64,000 nt of DNA from RGIG1681 sp017467625 (GCA_017467625.1 JAFUSN010000004.1:1-64000); one strand, 5' to 3'; positions 15,976 through 24,218 are shown, numbered from the stretch's first letter. A program made the numbers and translations. The notes: generated by a model not told the origin, from the letters alone.

Positions 15976-16116
15976 AATTGCTTTTGCTTGGTTGGTATCA
16001 CCCTTATTGTCCCTTATCAAGGGAACAATGGTTATCCCTCGTAAAGCATAATCCATTGTTCTTTTTCCTTGACAATGGCCACTAAGGGTGTAAAAACGGC
16101 TGGTGCAAAAGCAATT
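15976..16116 (+). ncRNA. Highly structured leader RNA or DNA element before the recombinase
   Basis: Perfect 12-base outer stem AATTGCTTTTGC (15976-15987)/complement (16105-16116). Perfect 8-base inner stem CACCCTTA (15999-16006)/TAAGGGTG (16083-16090). Inside are two hairpins: CCCTT-atc-AAGGG (16011-16023) and a 13-bp stem GAACAATGGTTAT/ATAATCCATTGTTC (16023-16061). The outer 3' arm ends 10 bases before the recombinase ribosome site. It may be a translational control RNA, an attachment site or an origin. On the minus strand the small hairpin loop carries CTTGATAA, another possible nick motif. Confidence 0.55.
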
Positions 16117-16138
16117 AAAATTAAATAAGGAGCAAAAA

Positions 16139-17704
16139 ATGGAAAGTTGTGTAATATATGCAAGATTTAGTTCACATGGACAAAATGAACAAAGTATTGA
16201 AGCGCAAGTGCGTATTTGTAAAGAATTTGCAGAAAGCAAAGGATTGAAAACTGTAAATATATATAATGATAAAGCAAGAACTGGAACAAATGACTCTCGA
16301 CCAGCATTTCAACAAATGATTGCAGACTCAAAAAGTGGAGCTTTTAAGTATATCATTGTATATATGTTTGATAGATTTGCCAGAAACCGTAGAGATAGCA
16401 TTATGTATAAAGAAATGCTAAAAGAAAAATACGGAATAAAAGTTCTGTCAGCATTAGAACCAATAGCCGAAGATGAAGGTGGCGAATTTTATGAAATGTT
16501 TTTGGACTGGAACGCTGAAAAGTATAGTAAACGACTTTCAAAGCGTGTAAAAGACGGTCTTGATACAAGTGTTGCAAATGGAACTTTTTGTGGTGGATAT
16601 TTAATCTATGGTTACAAGATAGATTATGAACCAATTACTGGTAAACCCGGCAAATTTATTAAAAGAGTTGCAATAAATGAAGAAGAAGCCGAAATCATAC
16701 GATATGCCTTTAGAGAATATGCAAAAGGTATAAATAAAAAAGAAATCGCAGAAGAATTAAACAGACAAGGCTTGCGATTTAAGGGGAAACCTTTTACATT
16801 AAAATCTTTCGATAGATATTTAGTAAACCCAAAATATACCGGTGAATTTGATTTCGGTGGCAGACATTGTGATAATATGTATCCACAAATTATTGATAAA
16901 GAAACTTTTGACAAAGTTCAAAAAAGATTACAAGCAAACAGATATTTCTTGTGTGGACAAGTAACAGCCCGAGAACCATACCTATTAACTGGAAAAATAT
17001 TTTGTGGACATTGTGGCACTGAAATGGTTTCAGATGGTGGCACTAGCAAAATGGGAAATCAACATCATTACTATGCTTGTAAAAAGAAGAAAAAAGGTGC
17101 TTGTGATAAAAAAAGAGAAAACAAAGATAAATTAGAGCTTTATGTAACTAATTGTGTTAGAGACTTTTTAAGTGATAAAAACAATGTTGAAATTGCAATA
17201 ACTGATGTTTTGAATTATTATAACAAACGAACCGATGAAACAAACTTGAAAAGTATTACAACGAAAATTGCAAATGTAAACAAAGAAGTTGAACAGCTTG
17301 CAGATGCCTTTGTAAAAGCAAAAAGCAGTTTATTACAAAAAACAATAGAAACAAAAATGCAAGAATATGAGCAATTATTAAATGACCTATATTATCAACA
17401 AACACAACTTGAGCTTGAAAGAGGTTATCAAATTACAAAAGAAGATTTGTTGTGTTTTGTAGAAGAACTATTAAAGGGCGACCCAAACGATAAAGATTAT
17501 CAAAGGAAAATAATTGATAATCTAGTATATCAAGTTTATGTAAGCGATGATAACACAATTACATATTTCAACATCAGTGGTTCAAAAACAATAGAAACAC
17601 TTGAATATGAAGATGTAAAACAATCTGCAAAAGAAACTCTTGGTGTTCAAACGCTATCACCACCGTCCCGCCAAAAGAGAACTGTACGCACCCTATCAAT
17701 ATAG
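16139..17704 (+). CDS. Large serine recombinase (phage integrase)
   Basis: 521 aa from ATG 16139, where AAGGAG lies 6 bases upstream; an in-frame extension to 16103 has no ribosome site. The N-terminal resolvase domain reads VIYARFSS with nucleophile S11, then YMFDRFARNRRD at ~80 in the catalytic pocket. A recombinase domain follows (~160-260), then a zinc ribbon (FCGHCGTEM...YACKKK...C, ~290-335) and a coiled-coil region (~370-440). The family integrates and excises phage or conjugative DNA between attP and attB without host factors. Divergent from the repressor. The extreme 3' end carries CACCACCGTCCCGCC (17658-17672), which recurs in the repeats at 19014 and 24137. Confidence 0.93.
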   Translation: MESCVIYARFSSHGQNEQSIEAQVRICKEFAESKGLKTVNIYNDKARTGTNDSRPAFQQMIADSKSGAFKYIIVYMFDRFARNRRDSIMYKEMLKEKYGIKVLSALEPIAEDEGGEFYEMFLDWNAEKYSKRLSKRVKDGLDTSVANGTFCGGYLIYGYKIDYEPITGKPGKFIKRVAINEEEAEIIRYAFREYAKGINKKEIAEELNRQGLRFKGKPFTLKSFDRYLVNPKYTGEFDFGGRHCDNMYPQIIDKETFDKVQKRLQANRYFLCGQVTAREPYLLTGKIFCGHCGTEMVSDGGTSKMGNQHHYYACKKKKKGACDKKRENKDKLELYVTNCVRDFLSDKNNVEIAITDVLNYYNKRTDETNLKSITTKIANVNKEVEQLADAFVKAKSSLLQKTIETKMQEYEQLLNDLYYQQTQLELERGYQITKEDLLCFVEELLKGDPNDKDYQRKIIDNLVYQVYVSDDNTITYFNISGSKTIETLEYEDVKQSAKETLGVQTLSPPSRQKRTVRTLSI

Positions 17705-17727
17705 ATGGATGCGTATTTTTCTTTTTA
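17686..17727 (+). terminator. Terminator overlapping the recombinase stop
   Basis: ACGCACCCTATC (17686-17697) pairs with GATGGATGCGT (17704-17714) with one mismatch and one bulge. A T-rich tract ending at 17727 follows. The left arm lies within the final recombinase codons. Confidence 0.65.
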
Positions 17728-17780
17728 CATGAAAGTTTTGGAATGTGCATAAAATTTGATACAAAAACAAAACTTTCATG
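17728..17780. repeat. Perfect 13-bp inverted repeat flanking the acetyltransferase -35
   Basis: CATGAAAGTTTTG (17728-17740) and its exact complement (17768-17780) flank 27 bases. The right arm lies between the -35 and -10 of the downstream promoter. It could be a repressor operator, a leader hairpin, or part of the recombinase attachment site, since it adjoins the integrase gene. Confidence 0.55.
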
Positions 17781-17787
17781 ATATAAT
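17756..17787 (+). promoter_or_regulatory. Extended -10 promoter of the acetyltransferase gene
   Basis: TTGATA (17756-17761), 20-base spacer, TGaTATAAT ending at 17787. The perfect extended -10 compensates for the long spacer. GGAGGG at 17803-17808 and ATG at 17813 follow. Confidence 0.6.
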
Positions 17788-17812
17788 GTAGTCATCAGAG
17801 TTGGAGGGAAAT

Positions 17813-18439
17813 ATGATACCAGATAAAAATAAGATAATACCAAATTCAAACATACCTAATATTTGCTATATTAAGAACATCATCAAAAACCCCAATATTA
17901 CAGTTGGCGATTACACATATTATGAAGACAAAAACAATCCACAAGATTTTGAAAAACACATAACACATTTTTACGACTTTATTGGAGATAAACTCATTAT
18001 AGGTAAATTTTGTCAAATTGCATCTGGTATTGAAATTGTAATGAATGGTGCAAACCATAAAATGAGCAGTGCTACTTCATACCCATTTAATATTTTTGGA
18101 GAAGATTGGCAGAAAGCAAAATCATTAAAAGATACTCCATACAAAGGAGATACAGTTATTGGAAATGATGTTTGGATTGGTCAAAATGTAACAATACTCC
18201 CAGGAGTCCATATTGGAGACGGTGCAATCATAGGAGCAAACTCAGTAGTTGCAAAAGATATACCACCATATACAATAGCAGTTGGAAATCCCTGTGAAGT
18301 AAAAAAGAAAAGATTTAGTGATGATACTATAAAACACTTGCTTGAAATAAAATGGTGGAATTGGGACATTGAAAAAATAACAAAAAATCTTGACGCATTA
18401 ACTAGCAATAATATAGATTTAATAAAAAAGATTAAATAA
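17813..18439 (+). CDS. Vat-family (streptogramin A / xenobiotic) O-acetyltransferase-like protein
   Basis: 208 aa from ATG 17813 (GGAGGG 4 bases upstream; an upstream TTG at 17801 overlaps the ribosome site and is rejected). A left-handed beta-helix hexapeptide-repeat acetyltransferase. Characteristic stretches are IGKFCQIASGIEIVMNGANH with the catalytic-type His, then YPFNIFG, GNDVWIGQNVTILPGV, GANSVVAKDIPPY and WWNWDIEKI. This is the layout and length of Vat enzymes that acetylate streptogramin A with acetyl-CoA. Whether the substrate is an antibiotic cannot be told from sequence. It has its own promoter, lies 108 bases after the integrase and is followed by a terminator, so it may be phage or island cargo. 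Confidence 0.82.
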   Translation: MIPDKNKIIPNSNIPNICYIKNIIKNPNITVGDYTYYEDKNNPQDFEKHITHFYDFIGDKLIIGKFCQIASGIEIVMNGANHKMSSATSYPFNIFGEDWQKAKSLKDTPYKGDTVIGNDVWIGQNVTILPGVHIGDGAIIGANSVVAKDIPPYTIAVGNPCEVKKKRFSDDTIKHLLEIKWWNWDIEKITKNLDALTSNNIDLIKKIK

Positions 18440-18492
18440 AAGTATCCTTATTCATCTTTGCTTTTTGTTGTGTCTGTTGTAGCACAGTTTTC

Positions 18493-18602
18493 GTAGGAGT
18501 AAACGGAATAAAATATTGCTTATAATTTTATTTGACTAGGTCTTTGACCTGGTCTTTTTTTTATGCACACACAATATTTTATTCTTGATCGTTGACTCCT
18601 AC
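18493..18602. repeat. ~30-bp inverted repeat enclosing a terminator
   Basis: The left arm at 18493-18518 (GTAGGAGT...GAATAAAATATTG) pairs with 18572-18602 apart from one mismatch and a 5-base insertion. The enclosed 53 bases contain an intrinsic terminator. Long arms around a terminator are unusual. It could be a miniature inverted-repeat element or a stable small RNA. Confidence 0.6.
18534..18562 (+). terminator. Terminator downstream of the acetyltransferase
   Basis: GACTAGGTC (18534-18542) pairs with GACCTGGTC (18546-18554) with one mismatch, loop TTT, followed by eight T (18555-18562). It ends the acetyltransferase transcript. Confidence 0.75.
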
Positions 18603-18689
18603 AGACCGAATTTAACTTCACTTCCCTTTTACCAAACTATGCTACTTTGCCACTGCCAAAAGGCAAATTTATATAAGGAGGAAAAGAAG

Positions 18690-18941
18690 ATGAAAAAAGT
18701 TAAGTATGGAATAACTAGATATAGTAAAAAAGGTTCATACAGATTTACTGGATATGGCCAACTAGATAGAAATGATTTAATCACAACATACACTGACAAA
18801 ACCTTTATAAAAAAGACAATGCCTGATAATATAGAAAATATAGAAATGGCAATAAAAAAACAGTCAGAAATGGCTGTTATTAAAAACAATAAGCGTGTGT
18901 TCAAAAACTCGTGCACTCCGCCAAGAGAAAATTCATTCTAA
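18690..18941 (+). CDS. Small basic protein of unknown function, 83 aa
   Basis: 83 aa from ATG 18690, preceded by AAGGAGG at the normal distance. Upstream in-frame codons lack a ribosome site. Basic and Tyr/Lys-rich N-terminus (KKVKYGITRYSKKGSYRF); no membrane segment or known motif. Its last codons (CTPPRE) run into the CTCCGCCAAGAGA repeat that recurs at 24024, so the 3' end may have been created or truncated by that repeat. Confidence 0.55.
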   Translation: MKKVKYGITRYSKKGSYRFTGYGQLDRNDLITTYTDKTFIKKTMPDNIENIEMAIKKQSEMAVIKNNKRVFKNSCTPPRENSF

Positions 18942-19027
18942 TATGTGGTTATTTTATTTTTGTCAAAACGGTGTTGCAGGTTTTGTGATACCAACAAAAC
19001 ATTAGAATGCAAACACCACCGTCCCGC
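18916..19027. repeat. Repeat copy A (CTCCGCCAAGAGA ... CACCACCGTCCCGC)
   Basis: Begins CTCCGCCAAGAGA (18916-18928), contains a 32-base block (18959-18990) matching copy B at 30 positions, and ends CACCACCGTCCCGC (19014-19027). Inside, CATTCTAAT and ATTAGAATG form an inverted repeat, and ACGGTG near 18970 can pair with the CACCACCGT end. Copy B lies at 24024-24151, and the two bracket the large surface-protein gene. Confidence 0.65.
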
Positions 19028-19035
19028 TGATTTGG

Positions 19036-19059
19036 AGCACCTAGTAAGGTGCTTTTTTA
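19036..19059 (+). terminator. Terminator after repeat copy A
   Basis: AGCACCT (19036-19042) / AGGTGCT (19047-19053) with a four-base loop and a six-T run. It would end the transcript of the 83-aa gene. Confidence 0.7.
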
Positions 19060-19108
19060 TTAGTAATTTTGGGCTTTTTTGAATATTGATTGGCAAATAA
19101 GTAAAAGC

Positions 19109-19138
19109 AAAAAATTGGCTCTTTAATTAGAGCCAATT
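19109..19138 (-). terminator. Terminator of the large surface-protein gene
   Basis: AATTGGCTCT (19113-19122) / AGAGCCAATT (19129-19138), with A/T runs on both sides. The stem overlaps the last codons of the gene. Confidence 0.75.
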
Positions 19139-22100
19139 TTTACGTTTTACCGAATATAAAACCATATATTCTATCATTCCCAAAATAGCCAAACTTGAAA
19201 GAATTATTGCAACAATTCCCACAGCACTTGTTTGTGCTTTAGAAGTTTCTGCTGGTGCCATTTGCAAGTTTGCATAAGCACTTTCTGCATTCAAAAGAGT
19301 TTGATAGTTGGTTACTTTTGATTTTTGATTTGTTGCTAGTGTATTATATTCACTTCTTGCATCATCTATCTTTACCTTACATTCGAGTGTGTTTTCCACA
19401 GAACCAATTGCATCAATTTTCGCAATAATTACATTAACTTTGGCATCAAGCACTTCAATTTTTGTGTCGTTAAACTTGAGATATAATCTAATGTAGGTGC
19501 TTTCAATTTTATCTTCTGTAACATTCTTATTTTTTTTAACTTGATTTGCTTTTGCAATTTCTATATTAAGAGATTCAGCAATTTCTGCATATTCACCATT
19601 AATGGAATTGTAATAATCGGTTGCAGAATCTATAACATCATTTAGTTCTGTTTTATCATTTTCGGAGATTGATACAAATATCATTGTTTCTTCAATGTCG
19701 TTGTAGTTTTGGTCTCCAATAACCTTGTAAAACACTACATAATCTCCAACTGTAGTTGCAGATGGAATAGTTGTATCATAATCGCCGTCGCCAAGTTTAT
19801 ACAAAATAAGCCCAGTGTTTGTTAAACCAGCAGTGATAAGTTCTTGTGATAAGTTTTTAAATGTTAAACCTTCTTTTGCTACTGGTGCTTTCATAAAAAT
19901 TGTATCTGATTTTTCCACAATTACTTCAAAATTACCCTTAACTTCGTTGTGATTTTCGGCATTTACTTTAAAGTAAATAGTATATTTTCCTGCATCAATA
20001 AATGCTGGAATAATGGCACTATATGTGCCGGCTTGCTCTGTGCTATAAGTGAACACAATTTCTTGCTCGCCAACACTTGTTGCAAGTGTTTTGATTACTG
20101 GAGTTTGTATTGAAGTGTTGTATGTAAGCGTTCCGTTTTGTTTAACGCTAACATCTATCAAATTTGCTTTTGCAATTGTTCTTTCGATGCTCTCTTCATT
20201 GCTATCAATATGATTTTGGTCTCCAATAACTTTATAGTAAACGATATATGTTCCAGCAAGAGTCGCTGTTGGAATTTCAGATGAATATTCGCCATCATTA
20301 ACTTTATAGTAAATTCTTCCGCCATCTGCCTCACCGCCAACTACAAGTTGTTGTGCTTCACCAGTATACACCAAACTTCCAACTGTTGTTGGGGCTGTTG
20401 TTATTGAGGGAGCGATTTTGTTAACTGTTAACAACCCATTTGTAAAGTGAATTTTATAACCATTGAAGTTAATAACAAACGGATAATTATAACTTTCAAT
20501 TGAGTTTGCTATTGCATATTCTCCTGCATTATTGCCATTTACATAATCGCAAACGAGAGCAATTTTGCCTGCAATGGCATTAAGCAAATATTCATTACTT
20601 ACAACGTTGCCATTTATTGTTGCAGTGTATTTAAATTCTGGGGCTTCTGATAAATATTCAACCGCAACATCATTTGCCGACACATCAATATTGGTCAATT
20701 TTTGAATTTTCATATATTTATAGCGAGTTGTAAAAGGACTTTCTAATATATCACTGCCAGTATTACTTTCTCCTCCAAACACAATATATTCTTCTGGAAT
20801 AGTCAATATTCCATGACTGGTTCCTTCTTTACTTGCACCAATGCCAGCATACATGCCTGAGGCTTCAATGTAGCCACCGTAAATGGTTACATTTCCACCG
20901 TTATGTCCTGTTCCGCTACCGCCAATACCAGTATCAGCACCCTGAGCTACAATATTTCCACCGTGAATTGTTATAGTCCCACAGTCGGCACCTTGTTGCC
21001 CCCCAATAGCTGAATAACCACCCGTTTGATTTCTCGCGAACAATCTGCCCGTTCCTTGTGATTGGGCATAAATAGTTAAACTATTCCCTGCACTCACAGA
21101 GAAAGCTCCTCGAACTTGAATGTAGCATCCATCTTTTAAAATTAGATTTACATCTCCAATGACTTTAAGAATTTTTTCTCCAAAATCTACATTATCACCT
21201 TCAACAACAATCCATTCTGATGGGTTTGTAGCACCAGTTCCAATTTCATTGTTGGTGATGGTTGAGTCATTAGATAAAAGTGTGTAATTCTCTGTAAGTT
21301 CAACACTAACAAACTGATTTAAAGTTGTATCCCATTTTTGGTAAACCACTACATCTTTAACTTCAAACGTTGCACTTATAGTAACATCACCATTTGGCAT
21401 TATAAATGAATAAGTAAGTCTAGGATTTACTACGGCTACGACAACCTCTATGCCGTTGGAACTTACACTCAAATCGCTAAATTGATATCCTGCTCCACGA
21501 ATAATATCTATTGTAACATTTGTACCAACTTCAGCTTCAGCGGGAGCATTTACACTACCATTTTCAACATCTAGTACAACAATATTATTAAATTTTACAA
21601 TTTTTAGGTTTTTGTCTTGAATAATAATTCTAAACGACGGTTCATCACTTGTAAAATAGCCAATATATTGTTCTGCATAATTAGGTGCAGTGTATGTGTT
21701 GGAAAAAGCTGTAAAACAATTATATCCAACGGCAAATGTTGGGTTGAAATTTGCATCAAGAAATGTTAAGCCAATATTTGCACCTTCGGTTAAATAGTTA
21801 ATTTTAACTTTTTTGTATATATCAGATAAAACTAAATTTCTTGGCGCACTAGCACCATTTCCAAAAATGACTGGATTGTCTTCAATTTCTACATCTCTAT
21901 TGGAGTAAACGCCACCTTCTAGGTTTTCTGTGATTGTTCCACCCAATATTTGCAATAATCTTGGAGAATTTGCATAAATGCCATATTTCCCATTATTTGT
22001 TAAAGTTATACCAAATATCCTTAAATAACTGTTATCAACACGAATACCATGCTCACGCATACCTGAAATATAACAATCAGAATATATAATTGCATAAGAA

Positions 22101-23860
22101 TTTTCAATAAGTGTTAAACCATTTTTTGCATTTCCCTCAATTATACAATTATTTATAATTAGTGTTCCGCCAATAACTTTTATAACACTTTCACAATTTT
22201 CATTTTCTGTTATAATTTTCCCTGTGCCCCATTCATCGACAAATTGAAGCATAGCATTTGACCCATTAACACAAATAACTGCCTCATCAATCCCAACGCC
22301 TAATATTTTGTGGCCATTTAGGCAAAGTCTTATTATTGTGTTATCTGGAATGGTCCAAGTTTGTGTAAGCGTAACATCACTCCAAAGAAAATAGTTTCCT
22401 TCTTCTGTTGGAAGAGAATCTGTGCTCTCCCACACATAATAGTCATCATTGCCAAAATGCGAGTGTGGCTTTATATAAATTTCAAGTTCTGTTCCATTTG
22501 CACGAAGACCATAAATTGAATCTGATTCACAAGAAAAATAATTTATATAATCACTTGAATTCACATTTGTGCTGTTTGTAAACACACCATATGTTAACTC
22601 ATTATTGTTGTCAACCAATGCCACTTTTATGTTGGCACCAGTTGTAAGTGCACCAGCAATTTCAATTGTTCTAACTTTTGGAGTAAGAATAAGACTGTTA
22701 AAATTTATTGTAGCGTTTCCAGACAATTTCACTGTGCCGTTTGCCGCATAAACACCTTTTTTATTGTGCACAATATGCCCGCCAGTCATAACAAAACTTT
22801 GTTCTGAATAAACTCCACATTCATCGTTCAAAAATATGTCCCCGCCGTTCATATTAAACGCACCTTTATTTCCCCAATAAATATCATGTGTAATATAAAC
22901 ACCATGCTTTGCGTTATATACCACTTCTCCACCATTCATATTGAATGTGCCACCTGTGATATTAACGCCATACTGTTGATTGTAACTTACTCTCCCACCA
23001 TTCATTGTAATATTAGAATCTCTACCCGCTTCAATACCTGCTTGAGTATTATACGATATGGTTCCATCAACCAAAGTCATGGTTCCTTTAACTCCAATTT
23101 TGTTATTAGTAATAAGTCCATTATTTATTACAACATTATTACTTATTGATTCAACACCTATATTTCCACAATCTCTAATCGTTCCACCATTCATGGTAAA
23201 ATATGAGTCGCGAACAACTCTCACTCCACAATTAGCATCATCAATACTATTATTAGGATCACCAAGTTCAGTATTAACAGCGCTAATAACTCCACCATTC
23301 ATGGTAAAACTTCCACCATTGTCAACTCTAACTGAATTTAGGGTGCCATCATTGAGCGTTAAACTTCCACCATTTATGAAAATATATAGTTCAGTTGCAA
23401 TTCTTCCACTACCATTTTCATCATATAAATATAAATTAGCACCACTATCAATCTTTATTGACGTATGATAAGAAAAATTTGGTCCACCCATCATATAGTG
23501 GTTATCTAATTGCCCCGGATTTATGGTTACAGTTTTTCCGTTCAAACAAAGTTTTGTTGTTCCATTTGGCACAGCCCAACCTACCCCAATCATTGGTTTT
23601 CCACCACTATAATTTATTATTGAAGTGTCACTAACAGGCTGAATGTTGATGGTTATATCATTGCTTAAATAATAATTTCCTGCACTTGATGGCAAACTGT
23701 TTGTGCTGGTCCACTCTGTCCACCCAGAATGCGAATGCTCATCTACAGTAGCATAAGCCGTAATTTTTGTTTGGCTCGAAAAAAACATACCCCCAGCAAA
23801 CAAAAATGCAAGAGCAAAAGCCATTGCAAGTATCATATAAATACTTTTTCTTTTTATCAT
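19127..23860 (-). CDS. Very large cell-surface beta-helix protein, 1577 aa
   Basis: Signal peptide at ~1-36 (basic start, hydrophobic core, ending around AYA). Residues ~60-760 contain many right-handed beta-helix turns (repeated xxMNGGxI, GVxI, NNxxG units, as in pectate-lyase-type surface proteins), in two blocks each opening with an EHSHSGWTEW / HSHFGNDDYYVWESTDSLPTEEGNY-type domain. Residues ~780-870 look like a bacterial beta-repeat domain. Three further ~90-residue Ig/MBG-like units (YYKVIGDQNH, YKVIGDQNY) occupy ~1170-1430, followed by a helical FIVAR-like stretch. The C-terminus is one transmembrane helix with a basic tail (LYSVKRKNWL) and no LPxTG, so it is membrane-anchored. AGGAGA precedes the start. 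Likely an adhesin or polysaccharide-interacting protein. Confidence 0.85.
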   Translation of the reverse strand: MIKRKSIYMILAMAFALAFLFAGGMFFSSQTKITAYATVDEHSHSGWTEWTSTNSLPSSAGNYYLSNDITINIQPVSDTSIINYSGGKPMIGVGWAVPNGTTKLCLNGKTVTINPGQLDNHYMMGGPNFSYHTSIKIDSGANLYLYDENGSGRIATELYIFINGGSLTLNDGTLNSVRVDNGGSFTMNGGVISAVNTELGDPNNSIDDANCGVRVVRDSYFTMNGGTIRDCGNIGVESISNNVVINNGLITNNKIGVKGTMTLVDGTISYNTQAGIEAGRDSNITMNGGRVSYNQQYGVNITGGTFNMNGGEVVYNAKHGVYITHDIYWGNKGAFNMNGGDIFLNDECGVYSEQSFVMTGGHIVHNKKGVYAANGTVKLSGNATINFNSLILTPKVRTIEIAGALTTGANIKVALVDNNNELTYGVFTNSTNVNSSDYINYFSCESDSIYGLRANGTELEIYIKPHSHFGNDDYYVWESTDSLPTEEGNYFLWSDVTLTQTWTIPDNTIIRLCLNGHKILGVGIDEAVICVNGSNAMLQFVDEWGTGKIITENENCESVIKVIGGTLIINNCIIEGNAKNGLTLIENSYAIIYSDCYISGMREHGIRVDNSYLRIFGITLTNNGKYGIYANSPRLLQILGGTITENLEGGVYSNRDVEIEDNPVIFGNGASAPRNLVLSDIYKKVKINYLTEGANIGLTFLDANFNPTFAVGYNCFTAFSNTYTAPNYAEQYIGYFTSDEPSFRIIIQDKNLKIVKFNNIVVLDVENGSVNAPAEAEVGTNVTIDIIRGAGYQFSDLSVSSNGIEVVVAVVNPRLTYSFIMPNGDVTISATFEVKDVVVYQKWDTTLNQFVSVELTENYTLLSNDSTITNNEIGTGATNPSEWIVVEGDNVDFGEKILKVIGDVNLILKDGCYIQVRGAFSVSAGNSLTIYAQSQGTGRLFARNQTGGYSAIGGQQGADCGTITIHGGNIVAQGADTGIGGSGTGHNGGNVTIYGGYIEASGMYAGIGASKEGTSHGILTIPEEYIVFGGESNTGSDILESPFTTRYKYMKIQKLTNIDVSANDVAVEYLSEAPEFKYTATINGNVVSNEYLLNAIAGKIALVCDYVNGNNAGEYAIANSIESYNYPFVINFNGYKIHFTNGLLTVNKIAPSITTAPTTVGSLVYTGEAQQLVVGGEADGGRIYYKVNDGEYSSEIPTATLAGTYIVYYKVIGDQNHIDSNEESIERTIAKANLIDVSVKQNGTLTYNTSIQTPVIKTLATSVGEQEIVFTYSTEQAGTYSAIIPAFIDAGKYTIYFKVNAENHNEVKGNFEVIVEKSDTIFMKAPVAKEGLTFKNLSQELITAGLTNTGLILYKLGDGDYDTTIPSATTVGDYVVFYKVIGDQNYNDIEETMIFVSISENDKTELNDVIDSATDYYNSINGEYAEIAESLNIEIAKANQVKKNKNVTEDKIESTYIRLYLKFNDTKIEVLDAKVNVIIAKIDAIGSVENTLECKVKIDDARSEYNTLATNQKSKVTNYQTLLNAESAYANLQMAPAETSKAQTSAVGIVAIILSSLAILGMIEYMVLYSVKRKNWL

Positions 23861-24023
23861 AAATATCTCCTTATGTCCTTACAGTTCATATTATAGCATA
23901 TTTATTTTTTTTCTCAATTATTTTTTTTCTCAATAGTAACTATAGTGTCTTTATAAAAATTACAGATAGTTTATTGCTGGCTTTCTATGTTATAACATTT
24001 CTTTTCAACTTTAATCACCCCTG
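23861..24023. other. AT-rich divergent intergenic stretch
   Basis: Between the surface-protein start and repeat copy B there is only AT-rich sequence, with a tandem CTCAATTA/CTCAATAG duplication near 23915-23938. No reading frame with a ribosome site was seen. It probably contains the surface-protein promoter. Confidence 0.4.
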
Positions 24024-24151
24024 CTCCGCCAAGAGAGATTGCATTTGAAATCAAATTCAGATGCAATCTTTTTTTATTACTTTTGTCAAAATGGTGTTGC
24101 GGGTTTTGTGATAACAACTAAAAATTAAATTTTCATCACCACCGTTCAGCC
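24024..24151. repeat. Repeat copy B
   Basis: Begins CTCCGCCAAGAGA (24024-24036), identical to the start of copy A. It contains the block 24082-24113 (30 of 32 bases equal to copy A) and ends CACCACCGTTCAGCC (24137-24151), close to the copy A end. Unlike copy A it includes a strong terminator hairpin. Both copies are in the same orientation 5.1 kb apart. Confidence 0.65.
24037..24075 (+). terminator. Orphan terminator inside repeat copy B
   Basis: GATTGCAT (24037-24044) / ATGCAATC (24061-24068), extended by TTGAA/TTCAG pairs and followed by seven T. No intact plus-strand gene precedes it, so it probably marks the tail of a lost gene. Confidence 0.65.
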
Positions 24152-24218
24152 ATTTGCAAATAATCCAAACCTTTGGTGATATTTTTTAAATAAATACTTT
24201 CTCTTTTTTCGCTCATTA

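Larger units (their letters stand above)
4560..17725. mobile_element. Integrated inovirus-like (filamentous phage) element, ~13 kb
   Basis: The element joins hallmark inovirus genes: a Zot/pI P-loop morphogenesis ATPase, an HUH rolling-circle replication protein, very short single-transmembrane coat-like proteins, and membrane-anchored virion proteins next to zot. These sit with a LexA-type repressor and a large serine recombinase able to integrate the phage. Fourteen minus-strand morphogenesis/replication genes are tightly packed, with ATGA overlaps and strong ribosome sites. The left limit lies between the hsdR promoter (~4511) and the cruciform at 4594. The right limit is near the recombinase terminator (~17725), or after the acetyltransferase gene (~18440) if that is cargo. 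I found no convincing attL/attR direct repeat by eye, so the ends are approximate. Confidence 0.8.

Noticed and set aside
15976..16116. Known riboswitch, T-box or group II intron in the integrase leader
   Set aside because: No T-box, aptamer core or intron domain V signature was seen and no reverse transcriptase is present.
16103..16138. Upstream extension of the recombinase start
   Set aside because: A strong AAGGAG and family N-terminus fix the start at 16139.
24037..24075. Hairpin as the 3' end of a small RNA gene
   Set aside because: No promoter or conserved RNA was seen before it; it most likely ended a lost gene in repeat copy B.
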